Shown one piece after another: positions 60,545 through 64,000 of a stretch of 64,000 nt of DNA. This stretch comes from Methylophaga nitratireducenticrescens (GTDB taxonomy: Bacteria > Pseudomonadota > Gammaproteobacteria > Nitrosococcales > Methylophagaceae). Location of the stretch: NCBI RefSeq assembly GCF_000260985.4, contig NC_017857.3, positions 3,029,001-3,093,000 on the forward strand. Direction: 5' to 3'. The stretch's first letter is position 1. Every line of letters starts with the position of its first letter. The translations under genes and the position numbers were made by a program. The notes under the pieces were generated by a model that made no database searches, had not been told where the DNA came from, and saw only the letters and a list, made by a program, of their open reading frames with translations.

Positions 60545-61741
60545 ATGAAAAAAACTACACTTGCTACATTAGTCGGCGCAGCGGCATTCGCAGCAGCCGG
60601 CGCAGCTAACGCTACAATCGTTGTTGGCGGCGAAAACGGATATGAATTCAGCGTTGACGGTAACATCAACCAGTTCTTCATCGCTTCAGATCAAGACAGC
60701 GCGAATGGCGCCTACGATCAAAACAACCAAGGCGTAGCGAACGGCCTGTTACCAACTTTCTTTGGTTTCAATGTTAAAGCTCCAGAAATTAATGGTTTGA
60801 CTGTTGCAGCGCGTGTTTCAATCTCCCCATCTACAAACAATGGCAGCTATTTTAATAGCGACAATGGTAATGCAAGCGGTAACATGGAGCAACGTGAAGC
60901 ATTTGCGACAGTAGACGGTGCTTTCGGTCAGATCATGTTAGGTAAAGGCTTAGGTCTTTATGCAGCTAACAACATTTTGTTAGATCAAACTTTATATGGT
61001 GTTGGTGCAACCAGCGTTATTGCTGCTAATGATCAAAACACAGGTACTACCTCTTTAGGTCGTATTGGTTGGGGTTATGAGTACGCTAACTGGCGTTCAC
61101 AAATTCGCTGGACTTCAGTCGATATGGCTGGTTTCAAAGTTGCTTTAGCTGTTGCCGATGGTGATGACTTCTTAGAAGCTCGTGATGCGGCTGGATATGA
61201 AAAAGATGCACGTTATGAAGCCTCTTTAAGCTACGGCACTGCATTTGATGGCGGTTCAGCTAAATTGTGGTTAGATGGCATGACTCAAAAAGTTAGCTAT
61301 GCAAATTTAGATAGCATTAAAGCTAATGCTTATACCGTCGGTGGTCAATTAGTACTAGGTGGTTTTGAAGCTGTAGCTGCCTACTACGATGGCAAAGGCC
61401 AAGGTATTGGTGGTTTAGGTCTTGGAGCATTCAAAAACGGTGGTTCTGATGCCCGTGACGGCGATGGTTATTACGCGCAATTAGGTTACCGTTTTGGTGG
61501 ACAAACCTTTGTCGCTGGTTCATACGGTGAATCTACGCTTGAGCGTGATGACTCAGCTGCTGCTGGATCGAACTTTGGTGATTTAGATACAAACTCAATG
61601 TACACCATTGGTGTTTACCATGATGTTACAGCTAACCTGAAATTGGTTGCTGAATACTCACGCATGGAAACTGAATACCACCTTCAATCTGACGAAGATG
61701 AAGTTGATGTTCTGGCTATCGGTGGTTTCATCAGTTGGTAA
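60545..61741 (+). CDS. Outer-membrane porin
   Basis: Protein of 398 residues with a clear Sec signal peptide (MKKTTLATLVGAAAFAAAGA, cleavage after ANA). The mature part has alternating beta-strand pattern typical of general porins (YYAQLGYRFGGQTFVAGSYG, WRSQIRWTSVDMAGFKVALA). It ends VLAIGGFISW, with Trp rather than the usual terminal Phe. Codon choice is notably restricted (TTA Leu, GGT Gly, GCT Ala), which suggests high expression. A strong ribosome site (AGAAGGTGA) and a strong terminator frame it. It is similar in style to Methylophaga porins, as I recall. Confidence 0.88.
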   Translation: MKKTTLATLVGAAAFAAAGAANATIVVGGENGYEFSVDGNINQFFIASDQDSANGAYDQNNQGVANGLLPTFFGFNVKAPEINGLTVAARVSISPSTNNGSYFNSDNGNASGNMEQREAFATVDGAFGQIMLGKGLGLYAANNILLDQTLYGVGATSVIAANDQNTGTTSLGRIGWGYEYANWRSQIRWTSVDMAGFKVALAVADGDDFLEARDAAGYEKDARYEASLSYGTAFDGGSAKLWLDGMTQKVSYANLDSIKANAYTVGGQLVLGGFEAVAAYYDGKGQGIGGLGLGAFKNGGSDARDGDGYYAQLGYRFGGQTFVAGSYGESTLERDDSAAAGSNFGDLDTNSMYTIGVYHDVTANLKLVAEYSRMETEYHLQSDEDEVDVLAIGGFISW

Positions 61742-61782
61742 GCAGTTATTTTCTAAACCTTCTGGTTTAGTTTAAAACTGAT

Positions 61783-61818
61783 AAAAAGCCTCAACCTTCG
61801 GGTTGGGGCTTTTTTTTG
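61783..61818 (+). terminator. Strong Rho-independent terminator of the porin gene
   Basis: AAGCCTCAACC pairs with GGTTGGGGCTT around a TTCG tetraloop and is followed by eight T's. Stem extends through A/T pairs. Consistent with a highly expressed transcript ending. Confidence 0.95.
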
Positions 61819-61923
61819 CTTCTGCACTTCACAGCATAATCAGCATTAAAGATTAAGATTTCGGGTTTTCAAACCTGCTCAACTCCCCTAAGCTTATTGG
61901 CATTCCGATAATATGAGGTTTGT

Positions 61924-62588
<665 letters not shown>

Positions 62589-62611
62589 AAAAAAACATAC
62601 AGAATAAAGAG

Positions 62612-62983
62612 TTAATCGTTTAGCAGTCTCACGATGCCTTGTCGCATCATTGGAACATTAAAGTTGAGTAATAAACCATATCTGAGCTTTGCTAGTTTCA
62701 GATAAGTTAAAAGTTGAGCCTTATGGAGTCCTGAGAGGCTCTCTACAGTTTTTAACTCCACGATAACTTCATTTTCAACCAGCAAATCGAGTCGATAGAC
62801 TGAATTTAGTTGCTTTCCTTTGTAGATTATCGGCAGTGAATGCTGACTTGAAAGTTTTAATCCCTTATTTTGCAACTCACTTATAAGGCATTCCTCATAA
62901 ATAGTTTCTAAAAGACCTGGCCCGATTTGACGATGCACCTCAATTGCCGCACCAATAATTTCACCTGTTAACTCATTACTCAT
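62612..62983 (-). CDS. GxxExxY family protein (PD-(D/E)XK nuclease-like)
   Basis: Protein of 123 residues. GLLETIY (23-29) is the family-defining G-x-x-E-x-x-Y. D66 in YRLDLLVENE and E76-L-K78 in VIVELKTVESL fit a PD-(D/E)XK core with a preceding strand. H17 (EVHRQIGPG) is also conserved in my memory of the family. An AAGGAGGAGA ribosome site is 5 bases upstream. No catalytic activity is established for the family. It is the only gene inside the 30-bp inverted family A repeats and lies between dhaL and dhaK, the only clue to its role. Confidence 0.85.
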   Translation of the reverse strand: MSNELTGEIIGAAIEVHRQIGPGLLETIYEECLISELQNKGLKLSSQHSLPIIYKGKQLNSVYRLDLLVENEVIVELKTVESLSGLHKAQLLTYLKLAKLRYGLLLNFNVPMMRQGIVRLLND

Positions 62984-63026
62984 AAGTCTCCTCCTTGAGA
63001 CATTACCATCTAGAAATCTATCACTA

Positions 63027-63056
63027 TCTCTGTGCCCTCTGTGTCTCTGTGGTTAA
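63027..63056 (-). repeat. Family A repeat, full three-unit copy, inverted, abutting the dhaK stop
   Basis: Perfect reverse complement of 62556-62585. Its TTAA outer end is six bases from the dhaK stop (63062), in dhaK sense orientation. Confidence 0.9.
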
Positions 63057-63061
63057 CTCTT

Positions 63062-64000
63062 TTAACAGCCCCAACGAAGTGCTGCGGTATGCACGGGGGC
63101 ATCCCATAAGGCAGTCATTTCTTCATCCAGTAATGTTAGTGTTACCGAGCAACCAGCCATGTCGAGAGATGTTGTGTAGTTACCCACTAAAGAGCGTTTG
63201 ATTTCAACACCTTTTTCTTCCCAGAATTTAGCGGCTAAATCGAACACCAGATAAAGCTCCATCAATGGCGTCGCACCAAAGCCATTTACATGCAAAAGCA
63301 CCTGTTGTCCTGGTTGAGGATTTAATTCTTTATCAATCGCCGCGGTGACATGTTGAACCAGCTCTTCGGCGGAGCTCATGGTCATCGGTTCGCGCCCTCT
63401 TTCGCCGTGGATACCCACGCCCATTTCAATTTCGTTTTCACTGAGCTCAAAAGTTGGCCGACCTGCGGCTGGAACAGTGCAACTGGTTAACGCAAAGCCC
63501 ATTGATGCGGTGTTATTGGCTACACGATCACCAAGATTTTTACACTGGTTTAAATCTTTACCTTGCTCAGCCGCAGCACCGACCATTTTCTCAACAATCA
63601 AGGTTCCCGCAACACCTCGACGGCCAGTGCTATGGGCTTCAGGTAACGAAACATCATCTTTTACCAATACTGTTTCGTGCTGACATTCCAGCATTTCAGC
63701 GGCAATTTCAAAGTTCATCACATCGCCAGCGTAATTTTTAACGATAAACAACACGCCCGCGCCATTTTCAACGGATTCTGCCGCGGCCAGCATTTGATCC
63801 GGTGTCGGAGAGGTGAAGATCTGTCCCGGGCAGGCGGCATCCAGCATACCTTTGCCTACCAGTCCGGTATGCAGTGGTTCATGGCCTGAACCACCGCCAG
63901 AGATAACTGCAACTTTTGGTTCTGTTGAAATAGTTGCACGACGTATAAATGCAGGCTGCTGTTGTAGCGAAACGATATCCTGATGTGCTTTGGCAAAGCC
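63062..64000 (-). CDS. dhaK: Dihydroxyacetone kinase subunit DhaK (5' end beyond the window)
   Basis: Partial: 312 codons are visible, from GFAKAHQDIVSLQQQPAFIR at the window edge to the stop; E. coli DhaK is about 356 residues, so roughly 40 are missing. Conserved parts: VAVISGGGSGHEP, GMLDAACPGQIFTSPTPDQM, VKNYAGDVMNFE and the substrate-binding His region MGVGIHGERGREP. It binds dihydroxyacetone covalently through a His. It is convergent with dhaL with the GxxExxY cassette in between. A start inside the window (ATG at 63847) would cut essential parts and is not used. Confidence 0.93.
   Translation of the reverse strand, partial: GFAKAHQDIVSLQQQPAFIRRATISTEPKVAVISGGGSGHEPLHTGLVGKGMLDAACPGQIFTSPTPDQMLAAAESVENGAGVLFIVKNYAGDVMNFEIAAEMLECQHETVLVKDDVSLPEAHSTGRRGVAGTLIVEKMVGAAAEQGKDLNQCKNLGDRVANNTASMGFALTSCTVPAAGRPTFELSENEIEMGVGIHGERGREPMTMSSAEELVQHVTAAIDKELNPQPGQQVLLHVNGFGATPLMELYLVFDLAAKFWEEKGVEIKRSLVGNYTTSLDMAGCSVTLTLLDEEMTALWDAPVHTAALRWGC

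Overview
The window looks like a chromosomal segment of a methylotroph-like gammaproteobacterium, most plausibly Methylophaga or a close relative. That guess rests on the overall gene repertoire, the style of the major porin and the separate DhaK and DhaL subunits; no database search was possible. Most of it is well-packed core genome: envelope and LPS biosynthesis, tRNA and rRNA modification, DNA repair and replication, with one tRNA gene (Phe).

Layout. 0.1-6.4 kb: lipid A acyltransferase, ELM1-like protein, three glycosyltransferases and an O-antigen-ligase-like protein. 6.5-12.1 kb: PlsC-like acyltransferase, TsaC/YciO-like protein, PHP exonuclease, YciB, YciI, BolA and a two-PilZ protein. 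12.1-17.6 kb (minus): rsmE, DUF3301, a tail-anchored response regulator, prmC, moeB, a JAMM peptidase and pmbA. 17.7-21.1 kb: inositol-phosphatase-like protein, pgeF, a ZIP transporter and waaF. 21.2-33.6 kb: an LPS core cluster with glycosyltransferases, a second ligase-like protein, a carbamoyltransferase, waaG, a double-kinase protein, waaP, gmhA, an FAD oxidoreductase and an aldo/keto reductase. 33.6-38.7 kb: an accessory island holding three toxin-antitoxin modules (ParDE-like, Phd/RelE-like, CcdAB), a frameshifted HEPN-like gene, a PD-(D/E)XK-like gene, a truncated dioxygenase and repeats. 38.7-45.4 kb: hldE, waaC, thrB, DUF2782 and polA. 45.8-55.3 kb: a chemoreceptor, queG, nnr, tsaE, an amidase, mutL, an acidic membrane-anchored protein and a possible 24-residue membrane protein. 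55.3-59.5 kb: a heavy-metal RND pump and adaptor. 59.6-64 kb: tRNA-Phe, a repeat nest, a porin, dhaL, a GxxExxY nuclease-like gene and partial dhaK.

The LPS genes fit one pathway. GmhA and HldE make ADP-heptose, WaaC and WaaF attach the heptoses, WaaG and other transferases extend the core, and WaaP plus the double-kinase protein probably phosphorylate it. A carbamoyltransferase may decorate it, a combination I recall from the Pseudomonas aeruginosa core locus. One or both ligase-like proteins may cap it.

The most unusual signal is a pair of related dispersed repeat families. Family A has three CACAGAG units after TTAACC; family B has three CGCAGAT units after TTTATCC. They recur at 33.6, 37.3, 38.6, 45.4, 45.6, 59.8-60.3, 62.6 and 63.0 kb. 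Copies abutting genes lie at the 3' end in the same orientation as the gene, and several supply or overlap the stop codon. Two perfect inverted pairs form element-like units: a 501-bp unit (62556-63056) whose 30-bp ends enclose only a GxxExxY gene, and a 475-bp non-coding unit (59830-60304) with 44-bp ends. This suggests a mobile or nuclease-associated repeat system of undescribed mechanism; its function is inference.
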